Assembly: GCA_023954715.1 (NCBI GenBank)
Contig: JAGSHD010000003.1
Location: 186,001 to 250,000, forward strand
Source of the DNA: Candidatus Cloacimonadota bacterium
GTDB taxonomy: Bacteria; Muiribacteriota; UBA6191
Length of the DNA stretch: 64,000 nucleotides
Direction of reading: 5' to 3'
Part shown: positions 27,549-35,422 of the stretch, in pieces
Layout: each line of letters starts with the position of its first letter
Numbering within the stretch: the stretch's first letter is position 1
The notes under the pieces: model-generated
What the model was told of the DNA's origin: nothing
Database searches by the model: none
The model's input: only the letters and a program-made list of their open reading frames with translations
Translations under genes and position numbers: made by a program

Positions 27549-28847
27549 TTAGCTTTGCTCATTATGAATTTTTTGAAAGTGTTGACTCATCATAAATGCA
27601 CTAAATACAGCAGCAATAGATAAACAAGCCAAAATCAAAAAGACTTGTGACCAACCTAGTGAGTCAGACAATTGACCTGCTCCCCAAGTAGCTATAGCTG
27701 CACCAATATATCCGATCCCATCAATCAATCCTGTGCAGCTTCCGGCACCTTTTGAACCAGCTATGTCTAATGTCAAACATCCGCTCGACATGGAGTAAGG
27801 ACCTAAAAGAAAAAACCCACAGCACCCAACGAGTAAGACAATTAAGTTAGCATGTTGGACACCACTAGGAGCTAAATATGCCACACCAAAAAGACTAACA
27901 ACTAGGCCAAGCAACATAATCCACATGGCTTTTGCTCGATCTCCATTTTTAACATAGTTATCTGTGTAATACCCTAAAAGCACAGTGCCAAGACACCCAA
28001 GAAAAGGAAACAGTGCAGATTTTAAAATAGCATTGGAGCTACCCATCCCAATATCAACTAAAAACTTTGGAGTCCATACAAAAAATACAGCTCTGAGCAT
28101 AGTAGTAACAAAAGAATAGATCAATAAATTACGAAAGACAGGCATAGATAACAAGGTTGTAATAATTTTAAAGACTGGAGTTTGGTCTCCAAAATCTGCT
28201 AAAGAGTCCTTTTTGTCTTCGCTAGAGCCAAAACTTGCTCCTGGAATTACATCTCCTGGATTATCTCTAGAACACAAAAAAGACCAAATCCAAACTGCGC
28301 AAACGATAAAAGCTGGGTATAAAAACAACTTATCCCACGTACATCCCTGAGCTACTAAAAAGCCAGTAAACAAAGTAGCTACAACGCCACCAAACTGAAA
28401 GTTAAGGCTGATAAAACCCATTACGGTACCATTTTTTTCAGGCTCATACCAAGCACCAATAACTTTAGTTAGTCCTCCCCAACCCATGGATAGAAAATAA
28501 GAACACATACACCATGTTACGGTGAAATAGGTAATGGAGTCTCCCATAGAAAAAAGTATGTTACATACAATGGCACCCGCCATACCGATCAAAAACATTT
28601 TACGACCACCGACTTTATCACCTAATGGACCGTTGACGAATTTTCCACAAGAGTAAACTAGGGTAGCCCAAGCAGCGATCACTCCAAGGTCTGAGTTGGT
28701 ATAATTAAAAGCAGTCTCTAGGAGTGGTAAGGCAGACGACAGGTTTTTACGAACCATGTAATAGCCAATATAACCAAATAACATGACAAAAAATGTGGAT
28801 GTTCTCCAGCGTTTTAATAGGGATAGTTGATCTTGGGATAAGTTCAT
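27549..28847 (-). CDS. MFS transporter, organophosphate:phosphate antiporter (OPA) family, GlpT/UhpC-like
   Basis: A 432-residue, twelve-helix transporter. The opening stretch (RWRTSTFFVMLFGYIGYYMVRKN, residues 13-35) and GPLGDKVGGRK (about 73-83) are characteristic of the OPA family, whose members exchange glycerol-3-phosphate, hexose-6-phosphate or phosphoglycerate for phosphate, or act as sensors (UhpC). A second Arg-rich cytoplasmic loop and the MGWGGLTKVIGAWY segment also fit GlpT-like proteins. The substrate cannot be fixed from sequence. AAAGG lies in front of the ATG. The downstream SGNH hydrolase gene may be cotranscribed. Confidence 0.85.
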   Translation of the reverse strand: MNLSQDQLSLLKRWRTSTFFVMLFGYIGYYMVRKNLSSALPLLETAFNYTNSDLGVIAAWATLVYSCGKFVNGPLGDKVGGRKMFLIGMAGAIVCNILFSMGDSITYFTVTWCMCSYFLSMGWGGLTKVIGAWYEPEKNGTVMGFISLNFQFGGVVATLFTGFLVAQGCTWDKLFLYPAFIVCAVWIWSFLCSRDNPGDVIPGASFGSSEDKKDSLADFGDQTPVFKIITTLLSMPVFRNLLIYSFVTTMLRAVFFVWTPKFLVDIGMGSSNAILKSALFPFLGCLGTVLLGYYTDNYVKNGDRAKAMWIMLLGLVVSLFGVAYLAPSGVQHANLIVLLVGCCGFFLLGPYSMSSGCLTLDIAGSKGAGSCTGLIDGIGYIGAAIATWGAGQLSDSLGWSQVFLILACLSIAAVFSAFMMSQHFQKIHNEQS

Positions 28848-29039
28848 AATAACCTTTGTTTTTCAGATAAAAAAAATAATTGATTGGATTATACAATCAA
28901 ATTTCGTGTTTGTCTTTTACTTATGACTAGCAATTAGCTAAAATAACTAAAATTATCTAGGTTTTATTGAATAAAGATGTTCAATTGCTGTGTTTTTCAT
29001 TATTCTTAAAATAGTAACAAATATAAACGGGATACAAAT

Positions 29040-29921
29040 ATGCTATTCAATCGACGAAAATTTTTAAAAAACATTGGCTTTGGATTAGGTTCCTTTGGAT
29101 TTCTAAATTTGTTTAATGGCAGTCACTTAAATGCATCCGTAGCAAGTGATAAACAAAAAAAATCAACTTATATTCAAAGTTTCTATACTCAGTTGCATCG
29201 TTGGCATTGCGATAACTTTTATGATTTTGATGCACAATTTCATCCTATTGAAAAAGCTTATGTAGACAAATGTATCAATTTAATGGACGACTGGGCCTAT
29301 GATGTTAACGAAAATTTCGTTTATAGTTTAGCATCATACTCACACCAAGTTTCTAGTGCTGGAGTTAACTCAAGTAGAGTTAGTTTTGGAAGTTTTAAAT
29401 ACTCAAAAGAGTTAAAGCCTTATCTCCAAGATGTATTACGTTTAAGATCTATACCTTTAAGTGTCCTAGAGGGCAAACAAGCAATTGGACTTGGCTGGGA
29501 TTTTGAAACGGGCGTTTTTAAAGTATATTTTCATCATGATAGTGTATCCTCTATTCTAGACAAAGAGTTATTGCAACTCAAAGCACAAGTGACAGATAAT
29601 ATCTATGATAGTGCACTAAGTAGTTATAGTTTTGAGTCAAATAAATTGACTGAAACTAAGTTGTATCTGGCTTTAAAAGACAAACTACCTAAACGCTTTA
29701 CTCATCATTTTACAAAATCTGATTCCGTTGCCCATACAAACTTAATGGTTTCTAGTACTAGGGGAGTGATTCCTCAAATGGATTTAGAAGATTATAATTA
29801 TAAAAATTTGGATACTTCTGGACAATTATTATTCAAGCAATATAAAACTACTTTTGGTAATCAATTAGATACTATCTCTTATAATTCTAAAGATAAATAT
29901 ACCTTGTATTTTCCACACTAA
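29040..29921 (+). CDS. Exported protein with Tat-type signal, unknown function
   Basis: A 293-residue protein starting with NRRKFLKN (4-11) followed by a glycine-rich hydrophobic stretch, a good match to the twin-arginine S/T-RRxFLK export motif. Tat export usually implies cofactor binding or folding before transport. The remainder contains several His/Trp/Cys residues in LHRWHC (about 52-57) but no domain I recognise. It precedes a membrane aminopropyltransferase-like gene by about 20 bases, and the two are likely cotranscribed. No good ribosome-binding site is visible; AACGGGA lies upstream of the ATG. Confidence 0.62.
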   Translation: MLFNRRKFLKNIGFGLGSFGFLNLFNGSHLNASVASDKQKKSTYIQSFYTQLHRWHCDNFYDFDAQFHPIEKAYVDKCINLMDDWAYDVNENFVYSLASYSHQVSSAGVNSSRVSFGSFKYSKELKPYLQDVLRLRSIPLSVLEGKQAIGLGWDFETGVFKVYFHHDSVSSILDKELLQLKAQVTDNIYDSALSSYSFESNKLTETKLYLALKDKLPKRFTHHFTKSDSVAHTNLMVSSTRGVIPQMDLEDYNYKNLDTSGQLLFKQYKTTFGNQLDTISYNSKDKYTLYFPH

Positions 29922-29938
29922 AGTAAATAGGATTAAAA

Positions 29939-31561
29939 ATCGACTCTATTAATACTAGCAATAATCAAGATCGTTTCGGTATTCTTTCTATATTTTTCAT
30001 TACCCTAATCGTTGCATTTTGCAGTATTGTTTATGAGCTTCTTTTGGCTCAAACATTGACCGTCATATTGGGTGGTAATGTTGTTCGTTACTCTATTACC
30101 ATAGGGATCTATTTGTTCTTTTTAGGAATTGGATCTATTTTTTGTGAAAAGCCTAAAAAGGATGCTTTAACTTCGTTTGTATATCTAGAAATGCTGCTAA
30201 GCATCAGTGGTGCCTTATCCGTATCATTTATTTTTATCCTATCAAAATATCAATTTGTATATCCCATAAGCTTTTTGTTTGTATCTCATTTTGTTATTGC
30301 TTGGATCGGGTTTTTGTCTGGTATGGAGATACCTTTACTTACGCAATTACTTGGTGGTAATAAATTTGCCAAAGTATTGGGTTTTGATTATTTTGGTTCA
30401 CTAATAGGGACGATCGTATTTGCCTTGTATTTACATTCTCAACTTGGGTTAGTAGTTAGCTCATTTGTGGTTGGCTTATTAAATCTACTTGTTTGTATTT
30501 TTTGTGTATTCAAAATAAGTAACAAGAAATTACAGGTTAGTAGTATTAGTATCTTGCTTATGCTGTTAACTCTACTATGGTTTTCTAGTAATGTTCAAAA
30601 TATACTTCAGTCATACTATCAACAAAACTATATTTCACATTTAGCTCCAAACTCCACGGTGGAGATCAAAAAGGTGATTCAAACTCCGTATCAAATGATT
30701 ACAGAAGGGTATGGTGAAGTTTTTGATAAAGATGGCGTACGTTTTTTTAAGGACAATTTTATATTTTTGGATAAAGGACCACAGTTAGGTACTTCATGGT
30801 TTAAACCATATCATCAGGCCTTTGCTGCAGGGGGTTTATATCACCAAATAAAACCTAAACTCAATATTTTAATCCTTGGAGGAGGAGATTTACTCTTGGC
30901 CCAAGATTTACTAGGATCGGGTAGAGTAGACAACATTGATTTAGTAGATATAGATCAAATATTTATCGATTATTTAAAAACTCATCCTTACTATAGTAAC
31001 TATAATCAATATGCTCATAGTAGTGATAAGGTAAAGATTTATGTAGAGGATGCTTTTTTATGGGTTCGAAAAAAACTAATGACAGGGCATTATAAGGCTT
31101 ATGATCTGATCTTTATGGACTTTGCATCGCTCCAAGATAGTGATAAGTCTATTCATATTTTTAGCACAGAGTTTTTTTCTTGGTGCTCTGAGTTGTTAAA
31201 CGATGACGGAAAACTACTAACTTGGGTATATGAACAAAAAGATCACCAATTGTTGATGCAAGGGCATTACCTACAGGCTGGATTTTCACATAAAAAAGAG
31301 TATAAAGCATATACTATGAAACATTTGAAAGCTGGAGATTATTCAAAAAATATAGCCCATACCTATGTGCAGAGCTTTTGGATTTTGGCTAAGCAAAAGA
31401 CGTTATATAAAGGAAATACCCAAGGGTTTTCTAGTTATCAGTATAAATTAACTAAAACGATTGATATGGAACATTTTGAACCATTAATAAGCTCCAATCA
31501 AACTCTTAACTCTATTTTCAAACCCAACTATAAGATACTTATGTTTACTACTAAGTCATAG
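29939..31561 (+). CDS. Membrane-bound spermidine-synthase-like (aminopropyltransferase-fold) protein
   Basis: The frame is open from 29927 and has no ATG, GTG or TTG before a TTG at 30044, but the family's first membrane helix and VYELLLAQ motif begin well before that TTG. The only start with a ribosome-binding site (AGGA, 29929-29932) is an ATC at 29939, giving 540 residues. An N-terminal block of about six membrane helices with YSITIGIYLFFLGIGS is followed by a Rossmann-fold domain: LILGGGDLLLAQDLL, VDIDQIF and LIFMDFASL. The nucleotide-binding loop has Leu instead of the second Gly of GGGDG, and the substrate-binding DE pair is not clear, so a changed substrate is likely. Membrane-fused homologues are common in bacteria and mostly uncharacterised. 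Confidence 0.75.
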   Translation: MDSINTSNNQDRFGILSIFFITLIVAFCSIVYELLLAQTLTVILGGNVVRYSITIGIYLFFLGIGSIFCEKPKKDALTSFVYLEMLLSISGALSVSFIFILSKYQFVYPISFLFVSHFVIAWIGFLSGMEIPLLTQLLGGNKFAKVLGFDYFGSLIGTIVFALYLHSQLGLVVSSFVVGLLNLLVCIFCVFKISNKKLQVSSISILLMLLTLLWFSSNVQNILQSYYQQNYISHLAPNSTVEIKKVIQTPYQMITEGYGEVFDKDGVRFFKDNFIFLDKGPQLGTSWFKPYHQAFAAGGLYHQIKPKLNILILGGGDLLLAQDLLGSGRVDNIDLVDIDQIFIDYLKTHPYYSNYNQYAHSSDKVKIYVEDAFLWVRKKLMTGHYKAYDLIFMDFASLQDSDKSIHIFSTEFFSWCSELLNDDGKLLTWVYEQKDHQLLMQGHYLQAGFSHKKEYKAYTMKHLKAGDYSKNIAHTYVQSFWILAKQKTLYKGNTQGFSSYQYKLTKTIDMEHFEPLISSNQTLNSIFKPNYKILMFTTKS

Positions 31562-32360
31562 TAGTCATATCTAAATAGGCTTGATCTATTTCTTCGATCA
31601 ATATATCTATTTTAGTATTTAACTCTAGTTGTATAGTAAAAACTTGATCTGAGTAACGAGATGCGGAGATATCATTTTCAGTGAGGGGAAGACCTTGACT
31701 TGTAATTAAGCTAGAGTTTAGATCTAGTTCTCTTTGTAAAAAGATTCGTCTTTCGTTTAATGCTTCTAAACTTTGTACCAAGCTATACCAACGTTTTACG
31801 GTATCCTTAAACTCTGGTTTGCAATGGATTTCTTCTACAATTGCTTTTAGTTGGCTATCCCAAAATCTTCTAAAATACTTATAACGCAAATATTTTTGAG
31901 AATATAAGGAGTCAATTTGAGCCTTTCGTCGACTTATAAGTTTTTCACCCTTTAAATCGGAAGTGGAAAACTGAATAGTTATAGATAAAACACCAAGAGT
32001 GTAGGCTAAAAGTAGACAATTTAAGAAGGTAATAAAAGAAAAGTTGAATATCCCAAATAGGCTCACTACTACAAAGTACAAGGCCAAAATTATTGTATAG
32101 GATGAGGCAAATAGTTTGGCTAAATCTCTATTCTCCTTTAATATCAATACACTAATGAACAGACCAAGACCTACGACAAAAGGGAAAAAGATAGGTAGAG
32201 TAAAAAATGGAGCAATGATTAAACCTATAAGCACACCGGGTACAGCTAAATGTCGAAGCTCCCATGGTTCAATGTAAGGGTTTTGTACCTTGAATTCTTC
32301 TTGTTTTTCATTAGATAACGCGAAATCTTCATATTCTTTAAAAGTCTGTACTATATCCAT
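31551..32360 (-). CDS. Membrane protein of unknown function with coiled-coil tail
   Basis: A 269-residue protein with four hydrophobic segments (about 38-58, 60-76, 82-104, 108-128) followed by a charged helical C-terminal half (about 135-269) likely to form a coiled coil in the cytoplasm. I recognise no family. It is a single gene on the minus strand; its end overlaps the end of the spermidine-synthase-like gene by 11 bases. Confidence 0.6.
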   Translation of the reverse strand: MDIVQTFKEYEDFALSNEKQEEFKVQNPYIEPWELRHLAVPGVLIGLIIAPFFTLPIFFPFVVGLGLFISVLILKENRDLAKLFASSYTIILALYFVVVSLFGIFNFSFITFLNCLLLAYTLGVLSITIQFSTSDLKGEKLISRRKAQIDSLYSQKYLRYKYFRRFWDSQLKAIVEEIHCKPEFKDTVKRWYSLVQSLEALNERRIFLQRELDLNSSLITSQGLPLTENDISASRYSDQVFTIQLELNTKIDILIEEIDQAYLDMTTMT

Positions 32361-32486
32361 AGTTTATAATATACCTGAGTTTGAATAAAACATACAAATG
32401 CTTAAGGAAAACTATTTAAGAGTTGACAGTCTTTAATTTAGTTTTATACTGATACACAACTATTTATTATATTCTAGGAAACTCTT

Positions 32487-33551
32487 GTGAACAAACTATT
32501 CTATCTAATATTATTATCGATCTTTGTTATAAGTATTCAGGCCAAACCAATTGCCTTTATTCAAGATCAAGAACTGCTAAATCGACTGATTGATTTATCT
32601 GCTCCAAACTCGATTCAGTCCATGGAGGATTTAGACGAAAATGTAGCTGAAATTAAGTCGATTTTTGGCGATCAAGATGATCTTAGAGGGTTTGTTGATC
32701 CAAGAGGAGCTTTTGCTACAATATATCAAGTAACAACATCCAAGGGCTTAGCTAGTATACTAGAGACTGAAAACGGCCAAGGAGAGTTTCACGATCCTGC
32801 AATGGTTCGATGTTTTGCCGTGGAGTTTGGAAAACTATATTTAGATAACTTACATGGTCATTTAACTGGAGGTCCAGTAAGTAAGGGTTGGAGAAGCTAC
32901 TATCGTATGGCTGCTGATAAAGACATGCATATCTTACAAATCATGGGTGCTGGAGCAAATGTTCACATAAATATTGATTTAACTGCTGCTTTACAAACAT
33001 GTGAGGCATCTAAAGATTTTAAAGATGATTTTATGCAAGCGGGTAAACCATTGGTAGAAGAGATCCCGACTATGGCGGAGGATCTAAAAGCCATCTATGG
33101 AGTCGATCATAAGCTTACTTATGCTCTATTTAACATGTATTTTGTAGGTGCAGCCGGAAATGTTATTTTTAAGTTGTTTGGAATGGAGAAGGGAAGCTCT
33201 TATGCAATTTTTCAAACTTTAAGATGGTTAGGTTTTAAAAACCATAAAATTTTAACTCGTTTACACGATGGAAAATGGTATACAATTGCACCTCATGCCA
33301 GAGAAGCTTTACTACGCAAACGAATGGATACTCTTTGGGGTGCATCTAACTTTGTATTAAACAAATGGATTCATATAGCTCAAAATGAGAGTATCGATAG
33401 AGCTGAAGATCAATTAGATAATATCTTTAAAGATGTAATCAAAAACATCGGAAGAAACTTCTTCAAAAGAGGTGAGCAAGAAGGCACATCTAGCTTGATT
33501 GATTTAGATCCAACCCCAGATAATAGATTGATTGATTTGGATAACTTATAA
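32487..33551 (+). CDS. Exported DUF5995-like protein
   Basis: A 354-residue protein with a signal peptide (about 1-19, ending IQA). It starts at GTG with CTAGGAAAC upstream. The core resembles DUF5995: FHDPAMVRCFAVEFGKLYLD, GWRSYYRMA, and the characteristic GANVHINIDLTAAL (about 156-169), where the family has a conserved N/A-H-I-N-x-DL motif. The function of that family is not known; the conserved His and Asp suggest a metal or catalytic site. The C-terminus contains two close copies of a LIDLD segment (SLIDLDPTPD and RLIDLDNL). The gene stands alone. Confidence 0.65.
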   Translation: MNKLFYLILLSIFVISIQAKPIAFIQDQELLNRLIDLSAPNSIQSMEDLDENVAEIKSIFGDQDDLRGFVDPRGAFATIYQVTTSKGLASILETENGQGEFHDPAMVRCFAVEFGKLYLDNLHGHLTGGPVSKGWRSYYRMAADKDMHILQIMGAGANVHINIDLTAALQTCEASKDFKDDFMQAGKPLVEEIPTMAEDLKAIYGVDHKLTYALFNMYFVGAAGNVIFKLFGMEKGSSYAIFQTLRWLGFKNHKILTRLHDGKWYTIAPHAREALLRKRMDTLWGASNFVLNKWIHIAQNESIDRAEDQLDNIFKDVIKNIGRNFFKRGEQEGTSSLIDLDPTPDNRLIDLDNL

Positions 33552-33881
33552 AAGTTACTTGTAATACCAATTACAGTTAAAAAGTTTATATTTATAAGTA
33601 TCTTTTAGATTTCTCCACATCGGTCGAAACGACGCTATAATAATGGTTATAGAATATAACTACTGAACAGTTGATGGGCTTTGTATTTTTCATGATCTTG
33701 AACGAAGTCGAAAGATCTTAAAAAACTAAGTATTTAACTGATATTTGTATGACTATTCAGCAATAATTTTTCTATTTGTTCACAAAGGTTGATGCCATTT
33801 AGGTACATTAAGATAGCAAAAACTACGAAAAAATAGCGAGCCCCTCGCCTTTTATGAAAGTAACCATTTCAATAATTATAG
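33552..33881. other. Intergenic region with a degenerate inverted-repeat pair
   Basis: No gene is supported in this 330-base gap. It holds two related segments in opposite orientation, 33607-33633 and 33692-33719, with the core GGTCGAAA and its counterpart. Short AT-rich runs elsewhere have no clear promoter. Confidence 0.5.
33607..33719. repeat. Possible small palindromic repeat element
   Basis: The left segment (33607-33633, AGATTTCTCCACATCGG...) and the reverse complement of the right segment (33692-33719, AGATCTTTCGACTTCG...) align at about 17 of 27 positions, so the element could fold on itself. The right segment resembles the GACTTCG-TTC dispersed intergenic repeats common in many bacterial genomes. 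Only one copy is in the window, so dispersal cannot be shown here. Confidence 0.4.
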
Positions 33882-34727
33882 TTACTTTAATTCTTTAATA
33901 TACTCAAACTCTACGCCAATTGGTCCAAAGTTATAAATACTTCTAATAGCTCTATTAACACCATAACTATTTCTGCTGGTTTGACTTTGGATGGCTCTAC
34001 TATTCAAGGCAGGCTCTACTAACTCAAGAGAAACGGTCTCAGCATTTGGAGCTAAAGGGCATGGGGCTACATCAAAGATACTGCCTTCTTTTTTAGAGTG
34101 CCTCTTTTTTACATTTTTAATAGCCACTGACGTTTTACCTTTGACTTGATGATCAATCGAAGGGGTTTTAAGAATAACCCATGCTTTGAGTGGTTTTTGT
34201 CCTAAACTATACATATTGATATAATATAAGCCATCTTTTAATGAGTTATTTAAAATTCGTTTAAAACTGAACTTACTTTGACCTTGATCGATCGGAACCA
34301 TTTTAAATGTAGAGCTATTATCCTTACTATTTAAAATTCGTTTAGAGGGGTATTGTATCAATTCAACTTTACTAATTATGGCATCGCTATCTACTAGACC
34401 TTTCAGCTCAATGTAGTTTCGGATTTTACCATCAACTTCCGTGGCAGAAGATTTTACCTGCATGCTACTCAGCCATTTGGGTAATCTATATTCGACTGGG
34501 AGAGGAGTTGACTTTAAAAAATTAAAAACTTGGCTTAACAGGCATTTAGCATTGTCCACCTTGGGCGAGTTTTGTGGATTTGTTTCAAAAACACGTTTCA
34601 ATGATTTGGAGAGTTTACGAAACTTGCCTTGTGAGTAGGCACTGTGAGCTTCTTGCAGATAATCTTGTTTAGCATAACAATTTACTACACAAGCAATAAA
34701 CAATAAAAAAAATGAATTTGTTTTCAT
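33882..34727 (-). CDS. Exported protein of the two-component operon (VxrC/DUF2861-like?)
   Basis: A 281-residue protein with a clear signal peptide (about 1-19, ending CYA). An N-terminal helical part (20-75) precedes beta-rich sequence with an IELKGLVDSDAIISKV segment (about 106-123). It is the third gene of the operon: its ATG shares a base with the regulator stop (TAATG). In Vibrio, the vxrAB two-component genes are followed by a DUF2861 exported protein (VxrC), and this gene sits in the same place; I infer rather than see the family match. It may report envelope state to the sensor kinase. Confidence 0.5.
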   Translation of the reverse strand: MKTNSFFLLFIACVVNCYAKQDYLQEAHSAYSQGKFRKLSKSLKRVFETNPQNSPKVDNAKCLLSQVFNFLKSTPLPVEYRLPKWLSSMQVKSSATEVDGKIRNYIELKGLVDSDAIISKVELIQYPSKRILNSKDNSSTFKMVPIDQGQSKFSFKRILNNSLKDGLYYINMYSLGQKPLKAWVILKTPSIDHQVKGKTSVAIKNVKKRHSKKEGSIFDVAPCPLAPNAETVSLELVEPALNSRAIQSQTSRNSYGVNRAIRSIYNFGPIGVEFEYIKELK

Positions 34728-35422
34728 TAAGAAACCTTTGGTTCTGCTCTAAATCGATAACCTATTCCGTGTACTGTTTCAAAATAATTGGAGTGAAATT
34801 TGTTTCGTAGTTGTAGAATATGTGTGTCCACTGTACGAGTGGTAGGGTATTTGTATCCCCATACTTTTGTTAAGATTTCATCTCTAGAAAAGACCTGCTT
34901 AGGGTTTTCAACAAACAATTTTAATAGTGAGTACTCCATTTTAGTAAGGGTGATATGTTCGCCTTTGTAAGTTACTTTCATTTCGCTGAGGTTAACTTCG
35001 ATATCAGTAGCAATAATCAAGTTACTTTCTTCAGTAATAGCGGTAGCAGTCCCCTTATTTTTAGCCATTCGGAGTTGAACACGAATCCTAGCAATCAACT
35101 CTCTTGGTTCAAATGGTTTGGTTAGATAATCGTTAGCTCCAAGCTCAAGACCAAGTACCTTATCGATGAGTTCTGTACGTGCTGTGAGCATAATGATAGG
35201 AATCCTCTGTATATCAGTAGGTAAAAACTTTAAATATTCGATTCCTTGACCATCGGGGAGCATCCAATCTAAAATTAAAATATCAAAGTCAGATAATTGA
35301 CAGCTTTTTAGCTCTGCTAAGGTAGTCACAAGCTGTACTTGAAAACTCTCTTGAGTTAAAAAGCTATGTACACTTTGGCCTAAGGCGGGATCATCTTCTA
35401 CTAATAGGATTTTTTCATTCAT
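34727..35422 (-). CDS. OmpR/PhoB-type response regulator (VxrB-like)
   Basis: A 231-residue regulator with a receiver domain (Asp10-Asp11, phospho-acceptor Asp52 in LDWMLPDG, Thr80, Lys102) and an OmpR-type winged-helix DNA-binding domain (about 130-225, with LTKMEYSLLKLF, VWGY and RTVDTHILQLRNK). It is encoded between its cognate sensor kinase (ATGA overlap with the kinase stop) and an exported protein (TAATG). It should bind DNA as a phosphorylated dimer; targets are not visible in the window. Confidence 0.92.
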   Translation of the reverse strand: MNEKILLVEDDPALGQSVHSFLTQESFQVQLVTTLAELKSCQLSDFDILILDWMLPDGQGIEYLKFLPTDIQRIPIIMLTARTELIDKVLGLELGANDYLTKPFEPRELIARIRVQLRMAKNKGTATAITEESNLIIATDIEVNLSEMKVTYKGEHITLTKMEYSLLKLFVENPKQVFSRDEILTKVWGYKYPTTRTVDTHILQLRNKFHSNYFETVHGIGYRFRAEPKVS

